Below, piece after piece: positions 32,612 through 40,931 of a DNA stretch of 64,000 bases. The notes beneath the pieces are model-generated. The model ran no database searches. It saw only the letters and a program-made list of their open reading frames with translations, and was not told the DNA's origin. Made by a program: the position numbers and the translations under genes. Numbering within the stretch: the first letter of the stretch is position 1; the number at the start of each line of letters is the position of its first letter. Origin of the DNA: Cyanophora paradoxa (taxonomy: Eukaryota; Glaucocystophyceae; Cyanophorales; Cyanophoraceae); NCBI GenBank assembly GCA_004431415.1, contig QPMI01000435.1, forward strand, positions 265,196 through 329,195, written 5' to 3'.

Positions 32612-32896
32612 TTACCAGTTCCTGTTCCTATCCCAGAGCACGACTCGGGTGAAGGGCACGGTCATAGCGAACATGAACTCGGCGAACTTGGCAAAGTTCA
32701 TCAGGGTTCCCAGGCGGGGATCCTCCCAGTAGATCGCCTCGCGCAGCGCCTCGTAGACGCGCATGAGGGAGCGCTCGTTCTCCGTCGCGAAGGCGTCGCC
32801 GGGCTCGTCGGGGTCGGGATCCGTGAGCTCGGAGTACTCGTCCGAGCTGCCCGCGCTCTCGGCACCTGCGGCGGGGTCGGGCGAGGGGTCGGGCAT
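32612..32896 (-). CDS. Small acidic protein
   Basis: Intact 94-residue frame from ATG 32896. The N-terminal third is acidic and disordered (SSDEYSELTDPDPDEPGD), followed by a helical, partly hydrophobic segment (RVYEALREAIYWEDP, FAKFAEFMFAMTVPFTRVVL). GATTTTCTGG, the late-type box, lies about 35 nt upstream on the coding strand. Function unknown. Confidence 0.65.
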   Translation of the reverse strand: MPDPSPDPAAGAESAGSSDEYSELTDPDPDEPGDAFATENERSLMRVYEALREAIYWEDPRLGTLMNFAKFAEFMFAMTVPFTRVVLWDRNRNW

Positions 32897-32944
32897 TCTT
32901 TGCTGGTAGAAGGGCTAGAAGAGGGACCAGAAAATCACTAGCAA

Positions 32945-33286
32945 TCACGGGCGCCGGAACTCCATCGAGTCGCCGCGCCAGTACTTGTTGCCGGAGGCGA
33001 GCAGCTTCATCGGCTCGCCCGTCGAATCGTGCTTCCAGGCCTCGCCGTCCCAGAGGGCCGTGCCGCCGTCCTCTAGCTTGAGGCGGTGGCCCGGCTCGAG
33101 ACGGTTGCCGTCGAGCATGCGGCCGGCCATGAGCGCCAGGTCCCACTCGGTGAGGTTGCGCTGCTCTGCGGGGGTGAGGCCGCGCTCGACGCGCTCGGGC
33201 TGGCGCGCCTCGCGCTCCATGCGGCTGAGGCCCACCAGGAAGAAGATGGGCAGGGCAAAGGCCATGAGATCTAGCAGGGCCTCCAT
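32945..33286 (-). CDS. Membrane-anchored small protein
   Basis: ATG chosen at 33286 (MEALLDLMAFALPIFFLVG) because it follows the late-type CTTTTCTAAG box by 12 nt; the open frame extends upstream without an ATG of its own. An N-terminal hydrophobic anchor is followed by a soluble domain (LTPAEQRNLTEWDLALMAGR, GTALWDGEAWKHDSTGE). Total 113 residues. Probably an envelope or inner-membrane protein. Family unknown. Confidence 0.7.
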   Translation of the reverse strand: MEALLDLMAFALPIFFLVGLSRMEREARQPERVERGLTPAEQRNLTEWDLALMAGRMLDGNRLEPGHRLKLEDGGTALWDGEAWKHDSTGEPMKLLASGNKYWRGDSMEFRRP

Positions 33287-33296
33287 TGGGCAAGAC

Positions 33297-33584
33297 TTAG
33301 AAAAGGTTCCGGACCAGGCCCGAGAGCTGCGGGCCCAGGCGCCGGGCGGCGTAGTAGAGCGCGGCCGCCGCCGCCGCAAGGATCAGCAGGCGCGGCGGGC
33401 CGCGCGCCGGCTCCTCCAGCGTCAGGTCCACGGTCTCCGGCCCGCGCGCCGGAGCCGCCAGGATCTCGGGCTCGGAGCAGAGGGACTTGGGCCCACGGCG
33501 GCGGCGCTGCTTGGGCGCCGAGGCGGCGGCGGTGAGAAGGTCCTCAGGCTCCTGCTTGATACCTGCGCAGTCAGTAAAGTCCAT
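33297..33584 (-). CDS. Tail-anchored protein with SUMO-type motifs
   Basis: ATG chosen at 33584 (MDFTDCAGIKQEPEDLL). The 95-residue product carries IKQE, which fits the SUMO-acceptor pattern, a basic cluster (PKQRRRRGPK), VDLTLEEP, which looks like a SUMO-interacting motif, and a C-terminal hydrophobic helix (LLILAAAAAALYYAA). It ends 11 nt before the next gene. The motif reading is inference from short patterns. The membrane anchor is clear from the sequence. Confidence 0.65.
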   Translation of the reverse strand: MDFTDCAGIKQEPEDLLTAAASAPKQRRRRGPKSLCSEPEILAAPARGPETVDLTLEEPARGPPRLLILAAAAAALYYAARRLGPQLSGLVRNLF

Positions 33585-33638
33585 GCTTGCTGGGTACCTT
33601 GGAAAATTGTGGGAGGCGTCCGGAGATTGCGAACGTAG

Positions 33639-33717
33639 GAGGGGGGAGAAATGACGCGGACGCAAAAGATTCCGTCATGGGTTTTCCGTCATGGGCTGGA
33701 ACTTGGACTCGGGACTC
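33639..33717 (-). repeat. CCCATGACGGAA box, copy 1
   Basis: Contains two adjacent CCATGACGGAA words and AGTCCAAGTTCCAGCCCATG read on the minus strand. It lies upstream of the minus-strand gene 33297-33584. Confidence 0.85.
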
Positions 33718-34069
33718 GGCCGGAATTCTCCTGGTAAGTTCGAGACTTGAACTCGGCGGGGTACCCCCTATGTCCAAATGCCCTAGTGTCCCAGAGTCCT
33801 AGTGTCCTAGTGTCCTAGTAGTACTAAGTATGTAACTAAGTAGGTCGCTCATTCTAGTCAGTACGTCAATTGTACGTCACTGAAGTCGGACTCGGCCGGC
33901 CCAATTCGAATTCGTCAGACCATACTACTAGTATCAGATGTATACGATAGTCATACTTCAGTATGATGTCATAGCAACTTGAAATTACCTTCAAGTCGAA
34001 TAGAGGGTACAGAGTCGGTACGTTAGACTTGACAAAAACACGTGTATTTTTTTACGCCGAGTTTTGCGG

Positions 34070-34135
34070 CCGAGTCCCGAGTCCAAGTTCCAGCCCATGA
34101 CGGAAAACCCATGACGGAATTGTGACGCGTCCGCA
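34070..34135 (+). repeat. CCCATGACGGAA box, copy 2
   Basis: Same box in direct orientation, forming an inverted pair with copy 1. Confidence 0.85.
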
Positions 34136-34215
34136 ACCTCCGCAACCTTTCAGGTAAATGTCAGGTAACTTCAGGTTAATTAATTAAGCAAGCGCTAGCA
34201 AGCACTAGCTAGATA

Positions 34216-34879
34216 TCACAGCTCTACCTTGCCCAAGTTGATGGTATCTAGCAAGGCCTGCTCCTCCAAGTCTGCACCACCACCGCCTCCCAGCGCTAGC
34301 GCTAGCTCGATACCGCCTCCGGCCTTGATCTCCCTTGGCTCCAGCCACCTGAGAGGCTCAGGCCACCTCCTCCTGGTGAAGCCGGTATCGTTGCTCTTGT
34401 CCAGCTTGAGGTAGCGGTAGGGCGCCGGCGCCGGCCAGTCCGGCCTGTGGCCGCTTGCCTCCTTGGCTATGTCCTTGGGCCTACGCGGTCGCAGGTCCGC
34501 CTTGGCCTTCGCCCTCTGCAGGGGCCCAGCGCCTTGAACTTCGGTGCCTTGGTCGCCGGCAGGGCCTTGGGCTGGGCTTCTGGGCTTCTGCATCTTCACC
34601 GCCTTGGGCTTCGGCATCCTTGGCTGCTTCGATTTCGGCATACTTCTTGCTCATAAATGAGAAAAGCGCCTCAAAGTCTGCCTTTATCTCCTCCTTGGAC
34701 CAGGATGTCATCTGATCCGGGTCACCTGAGAACGGCGCATCGAACGCCACGTGGAGCGATTTGCAGGCCTGGGCAATCATTGGCTCGGGCCATGCCAGCT
34801 CGATCAGCTGAAGGTAGATGTTGAGGGCCTTGTCGAGCTTGGCGCCCTGGGAGACCAGCTGGGAGATGGCGGGCTCCAT
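34216..34879 (-). CDS. Unknown protein with helical N-terminus (frameshifted)
   Basis: ATG at 34879 (MEPAISQLVSQGAKLDKAL). The helical first part (IYLQLIELAWPEPMIAQACK, EIKADFEALFSFMSKKYAEI) changes frame near 34600 inside an alanine/glutamine/glutamate-rich repeat. It continues with a lysine/proline linker and a C-terminal part (APYRYLKLDKSNDTGFTRR, GGIELALALGGGGG), about 220 residues in all. Divergent from 35139 with a shared regulatory region holding box copy 3. Function unknown; the early-type promoter suggests a non-structural role. Confidence 0.6.
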
Positions 34880-34944
34880 GGTGGTAGACTAGCATCAGAA
34901 AATGGCGCCAAGTTCGAATCTATTTTTTACCGGGAGAGTTTGGG

Positions 34945-35030
34945 CCCGAGTCCCAGGTCCAAGTTCCAGCCCATGACGGAAAAACCCATGACGGAATCTT
35001 TCGCGTCCGCGTCACTTCTCCCCCCCCCCT
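34945..35030 (+). repeat. CCCATGACGGAA box, copy 3
   Basis: Third copy, lying between the divergent genes 34216-34879 (minus) and 35139-35426 (plus), just upstream of CACCTGA elements and a TATA-like box. The position suggests a regulatory role. Confidence 0.85.
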
Positions 35031-35071
35031 CCTCAGGTGAGCGCTCACCTGAACCTCACCTGAACGGCCTC

Positions 35072-35077
35072 TATAAG
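35072..35077 (+). promoter_or_regulatory. TATA-like box, early-type promoter
   Basis: TATAAG 62-67 nt before ATG 35139. It is preceded at 35032-35065 by three TCAGGTGA/TCACCTGA words. Confidence 0.55.
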
Positions 35078-35138
35078 CACGCGGCACGCGGCGTTCCCCT
35101 CACACTCTCAATCTCTCTCAACGCAACCAGCAAGCAAC

Positions 35139-35426
35139 ATGGCCCTTGTTGCCCAGTTCTTCGTCGAGGAATACACCGTGCGCGTGATCGGCGAGCCTCG
35201 CCCCCCCCTCAGGCCGCTCCCTCGCCTACACCGTGCGATCTCTCCCTCAGGCCGCTCCCTCGCCTACACATTCTTTGAGGGGTATCAGTGCAACATCTGG
35301 GTCTTGCGGAGGCAGATGGGCTCCCCCCAGATGAAGGTCGATCAGCTGCACCAGCAGTGCGGCTACCCCTTTAGCCTTGACGATAGGATGATTTCCTTTG
35401 ATCTTGATGGCTCTGTATCCCTCTGA
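35139..35426 (+). CDS. Small protein of unknown function, early-type promoter
   Basis: Intact 95-residue frame, ATG 35139 (MALVAQFFVEEYTVRVIGE). A near-duplicated stretch (RPLPRLHRAISPSGRSLAY region) reflects a local repeat of about 40 bp in the DNA at 35205-35270. The C-terminal part (YQCNIWVLRRQMGSP, DDRMISFDLDGSVSL) has a loosely similar layout to the next gene, so a distant duplication is possible. No family recognised. Confidence 0.6.
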   Translation: MALVAQFFVEEYTVRVIGEPRPPLRPLPRLHRAISPSGRSLAYTFFEGYQCNIWVLRRQMGSPQMKVDQLHQQCGYPFSLDDRMISFDLDGSVSL

Positions 35427-35474
35427 AATTGAACGCGTGTTTCTGACTTCGTCTGAAGCTCACCTGACGCGGGC

Positions 35475-35482
35475 CTTAAGAG
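35475..35482 (+). promoter_or_regulatory. CTTAAGAG box, early-type promoter
   Basis: About 50 nt before the start at 35530, with CTCACCTGA at 35459-35467. Same layout as the promoters of both neighbours. Confidence 0.45.
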
Positions 35483-35529
35483 GGGCACGGGCCTCGGTTC
35501 CTCACACTTAACCGTAAGCCAACGAGAGA

Positions 35530-35777
35530 ATGTGCGCCCCAAGTACTTCACCTGCTGCCTGACCTTCGGCATCTTCGAGTACGAGGCCATGGAAGAGGAT
35601 CTGGACGAGAACGGCGAGATCTGCTTCAACTACTGCAGGCTGCTGCGCAACATCTCGCTGGAGTGCCGCAAGGGCGACTGCTTCCAGCACATCATGCTCA
35701 ATCCCGCCAAGAACGAGATCACCCTGTACGCCGTCGCCTGCCCAGCGCCAGATTTAGACTCTCGAATATTCGCGTAG
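35530..35777 (+). CDS. Small cysteine-rich protein (frameshift just after start)
   Basis: ATG at 35530 is one frame away from the long open frame, which begins at 35532. A single-base error in the CCCC run at 35537-35540 would join them. The product (YFTCCLTFGIFEYEAMEEDL, CFNYCRLLRNISLECRKGDC) contains eight cysteines in about 80 residues, suggesting metal binding or disulfides. Ends with TAG at 35775-35777. Function unknown. Confidence 0.55.
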
Positions 35778-35872
35778 CCGCGATCGAAGCCCTTCCCTCC
35801 CCAGTGAGACGAATTGAACACGTGTTTTACCTGAATCACCCGAGCGCTCAGCTGAAGTCAGGTGGGGCGCCC

Positions 35873-35880
35873 TTTAAATA
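35873..35880 (+). promoter_or_regulatory. TTTAAATA box, early-type promoter
   Basis: Lies 42-49 nt before ATG 35922 and is preceded by TCAGGTGG and ACCTGAATCACC words at 35829-35866. Confidence 0.5.
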
Positions 35881-35921
35881 TTTTCTAGCGCTAGGCTGAT
35901 CGCACACTAAGCTCAGACAAC

Positions 35922-36704
35922 ATGGCCACCGTCCGCAACGCCAACGAGATCGACCCCGCCAAGCTCGCCTTCGAGATCGACGCCACCGGCCGCATCAAGG
36001 CCAAGTACGACGGCCTGCAGGGCCTCATGATGTACGCGCCGCCCATGGTCACCATCAACCCCTGCATCAACACAGAGCAAGGCAAGGCGTGGAGCGACGA
36101 GAAGAAGGCCTTCGTCATGGAAGAAAACGGCGGATTCTACACGCTGGACCTCACCGATCTCAGCGCCGTCGACGGCCAGACGAACCCCGCCGCGGACGAG
36201 TTCCTCAAGCTGCTCGAGGCCCTGGACGCGAAATTCTGCGAGTTCGTGCAGCAGAACCAGGCCAAGCTCAAGGTCTCGCCCGGCCGCTCCCTCTCCAAGG
36301 ACCAGATCTCGGTGCTGCAGACCCCCAGCGTGCGCATCAAGGTCGACAAGGAGTCGGGCCAGGCCTTCTACAAGTACCTCAACATGCGCATCCGCACCCA
36401 GACGATGGCGGGCAAGCGCAAGACCATCCCCGTCGTCGACATGTCCAACTACCTCATCACCGAGCGCGCCACCATCGGCACCGGCGACCTGGTGGCCGCC
36501 CTCGTCAAAATCGACACCGCCTACGCCATCCCCGAGGGCAAGTTCGGCCTCAAGTGGTCCTTCCTCGCCGTGCAGCAGTGCAAGGTCGGCGCCTTTCGCT
36601 TCGCCGGGCGCGCCCCCGAGCTGGCCTTCAAGCCCTACGACAACGAGGCCGATTTCGAGCCCTACCTAAACCCCGAGTCTATGTACGCAGCCCCCATGCA
36701 GTAG
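35922..36704 (+). CDS. Putative single-stranded DNA-binding protein
   Basis: Intact 260-residue frame, ATG 35922 (MATVRNANEIDPAKLAF). A beta-rich middle and end are interrupted by a helical segment (FLKLLEALDAKFCEFVQQNQ). The pattern GKRKTIPVVDMSNYLITERA, ...GTGDLVAALVKI, then GKFGLKWSFLAVQQCKV resembles the strand order of viral OB-fold single-strand binders. The acidic C-terminal end also fits. The early-type promoter and the lack of frame breaks fit an essential replication gene. AATAAA at 36713-36718 lies 9 nt after the stop. The assignment rests on pattern only; a structure search is needed. Confidence 0.45.
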   Translation: MATVRNANEIDPAKLAFEIDATGRIKAKYDGLQGLMMYAPPMVTINPCINTEQGKAWSDEKKAFVMEENGGFYTLDLTDLSAVDGQTNPAADEFLKLLEALDAKFCEFVQQNQAKLKVSPGRSLSKDQISVLQTPSVRIKVDKESGQAFYKYLNMRIRTQTMAGKRKTIPVVDMSNYLITERATIGTGDLVAALVKIDTAYAIPEGKFGLKWSFLAVQQCKVGAFRFAGRAPELAFKPYDNEADFEPYLNPESMYAAPMQ

Positions 36705-36757
36705 CTCGGACGAATAAATTGTGAATTTTTGGTGCAATTGATTACAAGCTTTTACAC

Positions 36758-37560
36758 TCAAAGGCCGTTGAACTTGCCGCCCACCGCCTTGGGCTCCGCC
36801 GCCGTCGAGGCCGCCGCCTCCGTCACCTCCTTCATCACCTCCGGGTTCGCGTTCGCCGCGTGCACCGCCAGCACCGTCTGCACCAGGGCCATCCCCAGGC
36901 GCGCCTCGGGCCCCAGGGTCACGTAGCGCGAGTACTTAATCACCAGCTCCTCTAAGATCGGCTGCACCTGGTCCATCGAAGAGAGCGTCGCCTGCCCGAG
37001 CCCGTCGAGCTTCAGGCCGATCGGATCGTACGCCTTGTTCAGGTGCTCCAGCGAGTGCATGCCCGCGATCAGAAAGAGGCGCGCCGCCTCCAGCGAACCC
37101 CGCGTGCTCAGCTCGCGCTGAATCTCCTCGTACTCTTCCTTCAGCTCGTCCAGCGGCGTCGCCAGGCTCAGCTTCTTCGTGGACGTAAGCTCGCCCCCGA
37201 ACGAGCGCCTGTACTGCGCGATCTGCCGCAGAACCTGCTTCTTCTCGTCCACGTCCACCTGCGCCTCGTCGCGCGGCCTCTCCTGCAGGTCGATCCCAGC
37301 GCCTTCTTCACGCTCTGCTCCTTCTTCTTCGTCATTTCGATGTGCTCCTGCACGCTGAAGCTCGCCCCCTTGCTCGGCGCCGTCGGCGGCACCGTGGGCC
37401 CGTCGCCCGGCAGCGCCGTCTTGTCGGCCTTCGGCGCCTTCTCGCCCTTTTCCTTGCCCTCCTTCGCGGGGCGGCCCTTCTTCCGGGGCTGCGGGATTCC
37501 CACGGGGTTCGGCCCGTCCACGGCCAGCGCCTCGAAGCCAAGCATCGCCGAGGGGTCCAT
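36758..37560 (-). CDS. Conserved nucleocytovirus-like protein (DUF5767-like), frameshifted
   Basis: ATG at 37560 (MDPSAMLGFEALAVDG). A lysine/proline-rich linker is followed, after a frame change near 37290, by a helical domain: PLDELKEEYEEIQRELS, HSLEHLNKAYDPIGLKLDG, LEELVIKYSRYVTLGPEARL, VLAVHAANANPEV. The order E(F/H)LNk.yDP.glkLdG, then a YD-like helix, then PE.RL...H resembles a family present in many giant viruses that I recall as DUF5767. About 267 residues. It starts the long minus-strand structural cluster and uses the late-type promoter of its neighbours' kind. Confidence 0.55.
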
Positions 37561-37589
37561 CCTTTACGCCTGCCCCTTAGAAATATTTT

Positions 37590-37919
37590 TCACTCCGAGG
37601 TCAGCTCGACGAAGAGCTCGATGTAAAGCCAGAGCTTTTCGCGCAGCTCGGGCCCGCTGCCGTAGAATAGCGAGCGCACGGCCGAGGCGTACTCCTGCGG
37701 CAGCCTCTCGAAAACCGAGTCGTCCTTCGCCTTGATCAATTCCGCCTCCGCGTTGATGTGCCTCCTGAACAGAACGATGACCGCCGTGGCCCCTATGCCG
37801 CGCAGCGACTGGATCTGCGCCCGCACCCCGGGCTCCTTGGCCTCCGGCTCCAGCAGGTCGAGGAAGCGGCCCCAGCGCGCCTCGATCTGCTCGCCCAGCG
37901 TCGCCTCCGTCGCAGCCAT
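37590..37919 (-). CDS. Small helical protein
   Basis: Intact 109-residue frame from ATG 37919. Helical throughout (LGEQIEARWGRFLDLLEPE, VIVLFRRHINAEAELIKAKD, LREKLWLYIELFVELTSE). GTAATTTCTGAGG, a perfect late-type box, precedes the ATG by about 15 nt. No family recognised. It lies between two probable structural genes. Confidence 0.7.
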   Translation of the reverse strand: MAATEATLGEQIEARWGRFLDLLEPEAKEPGVRAQIQSLRGIGATAVIVLFRRHINAEAELIKAKDDSVFERLPQEYASAVRSLFYGSGPELREKLWLYIELFVELTSE

Positions 37920-37941
37920 GTGCTCGCGTGGGCCTCAGAAA

Positions 37942-39063
37942 TTACTGACCGAGTCGGAGCGCCTGGGCTGCTTGGTCGAACATCTCCGCCTTCCGGGCGT
38001 TCGTTTCCGCAAGCATGGCAATCTGGTTGTTCTCCGTGTTCCGGACGATGGACTGGAAGGCTGTCTGAATTGCAGTCTGCGATGCAGCGGACATACCTGC
38101 CACCGTTCCTTTAGCGCGGAGCTCTAGCATGCGTCCTTTCTGGAACGGCGTGGCAAGTTGATTGCCCTGCAGCGCAGGGAGCGGGTTGACGACGCGGGGC
38201 AGCAGGTTCTGGTCCGCGTAAGGCATGGCCGTCGGCAGGGCCGGGCCGCGCGTCCCCGGCTGATCGAGGAGCATCGCCCCAAACGGATTGCCCCGGCTGA
38301 AGTCCACGTCGTTGCGGCCGTAGGGCTTGTTGACGGCGCTGCTGATGTTGGCCGTCTGCGCGTTGAACATGGGCGATAGATCGGGGGTGTAGCCCGCGCG
38401 CAGCCCCTGGGGGTTCGCCTCCGTCTGCCCGTAGCGGCCGGCCGGCCCGAGCAGGTTCTCCTTCTCGATCTCTTCCATCGTCTTGATCCAGCCGCGCTCG
38501 CGCGCCCACTTCATGACGAGATCATCGTAGTTCATCGGGAAGAAAACCTTCTGGTACTTGTCGAAGCGCTGAATTTCGATATCCTGCTCGATCATGTTCG
38601 TAATTCGCTCCAGCAGCTCGGGGTAATATTCCTCGAGCATTTTGGCGACGCCCGGCTGCTTCAGGTCGAAGGCCGTCATCGCCCACTGGTCGAAATCGCG
38701 AATCATGATTTCCTTCCGCAGGCTGAACGCGTTCTCCACGTCCTCCTCGTTGATCGTGCGACGGGGTTCGCGTTCTGCAGCTGCTGTCGGATGCCCATCC
38801 GCATCAGCTTCTCCATCGAGGGCGTGTACTTCATCGCGGGCAGGGTCTTCGTTTCCCCCCGCTGAGCCCCAGGCCCGCGCCTTGTCCTCGGGCGTGTAGA
38901 CGTCTGCCTTCGTTCCATCTACGACGGGCACCTCGGGCATGATCGTGCCCGGAAGGAACTTGTTCACGATGCCGTCCATGTCGGCCTTCAGGTCGTTCTT
39001 CAGCGCCTGGCGCTGCTTCTTAGAGCCCTCCCCAATGTCCATCATAGAGTGGCCCTTCGTCAT
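37942..39063 (-). CDS. Probable structural protein next to the capsid gene
   Basis: ATG 39063 (MTKGHSMMDIGEGSKKQRQ). One frame runs the whole length (373 codons). Between about 38770 and 38875 another frame reads far more like protein (AMKYTPSMEKLMRMGIRQQL), so two compensating indels are likely. The rest has helices (MLEEYYPELLERITNMIEQ) and a long proline/asparagine-rich, asparagine-alanine-rich end (PYGRNDVDFSRGNPFGAM, QTAIQTAFQSIVRNTE). Sitting directly downstream of the major capsid gene, it may be a minor capsid or scaffold protein. Family unknown. Confidence 0.6.
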   Translation of the reverse strand: MTKGHSMMDIGEGSKKQRQALKNDLKADMDGIVNKFLPGTIMPEVPVVDGTKADVYTPEDKARAWGSAGGNEDPARDEVHALDGEADADGHPTAAAEREPRRTINEEDVENAFSLRKEIMIRDFDQWAMTAFDLKQPGVAKMLEEYYPELLERITNMIEQDIEIQRFDKYQKVFFPMNYDDLVMKWARERGWIKTMEEIEKENLLGPAGRYGQTEANPQGLRAGYTPDLSPMFNAQTANISSAVNKPYGRNDVDFSRGNPFGAMLLDQPGTRGPALPTAMPYADQNLLPRVVNPLPALQGNQLATPFQKGRMLELRAKGTVAGMSAASQTAIQTAFQSIVRNTENNQIAMLAETNARKAEMFDQAAQALRLGQ

Positions 39064-39142
39064 CGTGCCTCGGTTAGGATCCCAGTGGGAAAATTTATTG
39101 GTTCACATCGGCCTACCAAGCACACCCTGGCTAACAAGCAAT

Positions 39143-40511
39143 CTAATGGAAGCGGCGGTAGGCGCCGCCGTTGGTGAAGGTGATCTCGTTGTAGTAGCGG
39201 CAGTAGATGTCGGCCACGGGCTTGTCCGCGCCGTAGGTCTTGAGCGTGGTGAGCGTGAGCTCGATGGTCTTGAAGGCGCCCATGTCGAGGCCGCCGAACA
39301 TCTTGGTGTTGTCGGCCACGTCCGTGCCGAAGGGGAGCGAGTAGATGAACTCCGTCCCGAACTGGCCCACGTTGCGGGGCTGGATGTCGCTGCTGTGCCC
39401 GTCGTGGGTCGCGAGGGTCGTGGGGCCGTGTCGTTGCCCGACCACGGGTGCGGGTGCAGCGCGTCGGCCACGTCGGCCGCCGCCGTCCCGTCCATCGAGG
39501 TCACGCCCCGCAGCAGCTCGAGGTGCTTGCGGGCGGGGGCGTGCGTGTGCTCCTTGTGCGCGATGGCCGTGCGCAAGAAGTGCGCGTCGTGGTTCGAGCT
39601 ATCGAGCACCTTGATGTTGTCGCACTTCAGCTCGATCTTGTCGAGCGGGCGGAAGCGCCAGAAGTGCTCGCCGTTGTCGGTGTGCGGCTTGTCGCGCACC
39701 ACGATGATCAGCTCGTAGCAGATTCCGGTGAAGGGCAGGCGGATGGCCTTGCCGACTCGAACGAGACGTGGTAGTGCTGCACGTACTTGCCGGCCCACGT
39801 GAACGAGTTCGGGTGCAGCGCCAGCTCGCGCGAGTCGATGTGCACGTAGCGCAGGATGAGCTTGGTGTCCAGGCTGACGGTGCTCGTCAGGTTGGTGTTG
39901 GTGTGCAGGCCGCCGTCCACGAAGGAGGCCGTCACCTCCTTCTGCGAGGCGTACGTGATCTGCAGCTTCATGTCGTTTCCGGAGCAGCGGAGCTTGTGGA
40001 GCGGCACGGCGAACTTTCGACCGTGGCCCGTCGCGATGCGAATCGGTATGTACAGCGTGTTCGGGGCCTTGCCCCGGCGGCGCAGCGGCTGGTGCGCCCA
40101 GAGGTTGTTCACCATGTCGACGTGCTGGACGACGGACTTGTCGTCCTCGAACTCGCCGTAGATGGCGTCGTAATGGCCGTCGTACTCGTGGATCAGCTGC
40201 GCGCCCACGAAGATCTTCACCTTCTTGAGCAGCACGTAGCCGGCCTTCGGGATGTAGAAGTGGTCCGCGTTCGTCAGCGCCGGCAGCGTCACCTTGAGCC
40301 AGGAGTCGTTGAACATCGGCGCCGAGTGCGGGATGACGATGTCGACGGTCTGGCTGAAGCTCACGCCCGACTGCACGGGGCTCACCTCGAGCACCTCGTC
40401 CACGAACGGCATCGCCGTGTCGAAGGTCTCGTGCACGTGCACCGACGCGTCGGAGCTGCGCAGCGAGTGGTGCAGGGCGGTCGAGGGGGTGGAGATGAGC
40501 GCGGAAGCCAT
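39143..40511 (-). CDS. Major capsid protein, double jelly-roll, nucleocytovirus type (two frameshifts)
   Basis: ATG 40511. The first jelly roll contains SFSQTVDIVIPHSAPMFND, the IPKAGYVLLKKVKIFVGAQ strand pair and the DGHYDAIYGEF loop, typical of nucleocytovirus capsid proteins. LYIPIRIATGHG and FAVPLHKLRCSGNDMKL match the IPL..F / ALPL.AL..hevki hallmark at the end of the first barrel. The frame changes near 39760 and 39440. The second barrel runs through YELIIVVRDKPHTDNG and ends YSLPFGTD..., YCRYYNEITF, with the stop at 39143. Total about 455 residues, normal size for the family. Late-type promoter AATTTTCTCAA at 40526-40536. This protein would build the icosahedral shell. Confidence 0.92.
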
Positions 40512-40525
40512 GGTTTAGGGGTGCG

Positions 40526-40536
40526 TTGAGAAAATT
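40526..40536 (-). promoter_or_regulatory. Late-type promoter of the capsid gene
   Basis: Coding strand AATTTTCTCAA, ending 15 nt before the ATG. Matches the consensus seen before most genes of the block. Confidence 0.65.
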
Positions 40537-40550
40537 TTGTGGATGGGCGC

Positions 40551-40931
40551 CTATGCGTCCACAAACCTCCAAAATCGATGTCGGGTCCGTCCCCGAGAAA
40601 TAATCTCGTAGCAGCTGCGCAGGCACGTTGGCAATAATCTGCCGGGCACGCCCTTGGCCGTGTGGTACCGGGAAATCGCAATTTCCGCGAAGCTCCCGAG
40701 GGTCTCGTCATTGTTTCCGAAGCGCCTCTGTATGTCTTTGAGCGCCTTGCTGTAGGCACCCTGGATCTTCGCGCTCTTTTGATCCTCAAACCACCTGCGC
40801 CGCTCCTCCGCGTCAGGGTTGCCCGCGAGAAACGCCGAAATCTGAGCTGCATCGGGCCGACGTCCCATCGCTGTTTGCGGGCGGGAGGGGCACGCTGGGG
40901 GCGCACTGGGCCCTGCGGCGGGTGCCGGCAT
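40551..40931 (-). CDS. Unknown protein upstream of the capsid gene
   Basis: ATG chosen at 40931 (MPAPAAGPSAPP), which overlaps the last base of the previous stop; an upstream GTG at 40958 is less likely in a eukaryotic virus. A proline-rich start is followed by a helical domain (ISAFLAGNPDAEERRRWFED, YSKALKDIQRRFGNNDETLG) and a basic end (ISRGRTRHRFWRFVDA). 126 residues. Function unknown; a core or nucleic-acid-binding role is possible from its charge. Confidence 0.6.
   Translation of the reverse strand: MPAPAAGPSAPPACPSRPQTAMGRRPDAAQISAFLAGNPDAEERRRWFEDQKSAKIQGAYSKALKDIQRRFGNNDETLGSFAEIAISRYHTAKGVPGRLLPTCLRSCYEIISRGRTRHRFWRFVDA

Larger units (their letters stand above)
33585..34215. other. 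Intergenic stretch bounded by an inverted repeat
   Basis: No gene. A box of about 75 bp at 33639-33717 is the reverse complement of 34070-34135. Between them lies an AT-richer spacer with tandem GTGTCCTA words (33783-33820) and GTACTACTAGTA-like palindromes. A third copy of the box is at 34945-35030. Confidence 0.8.
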
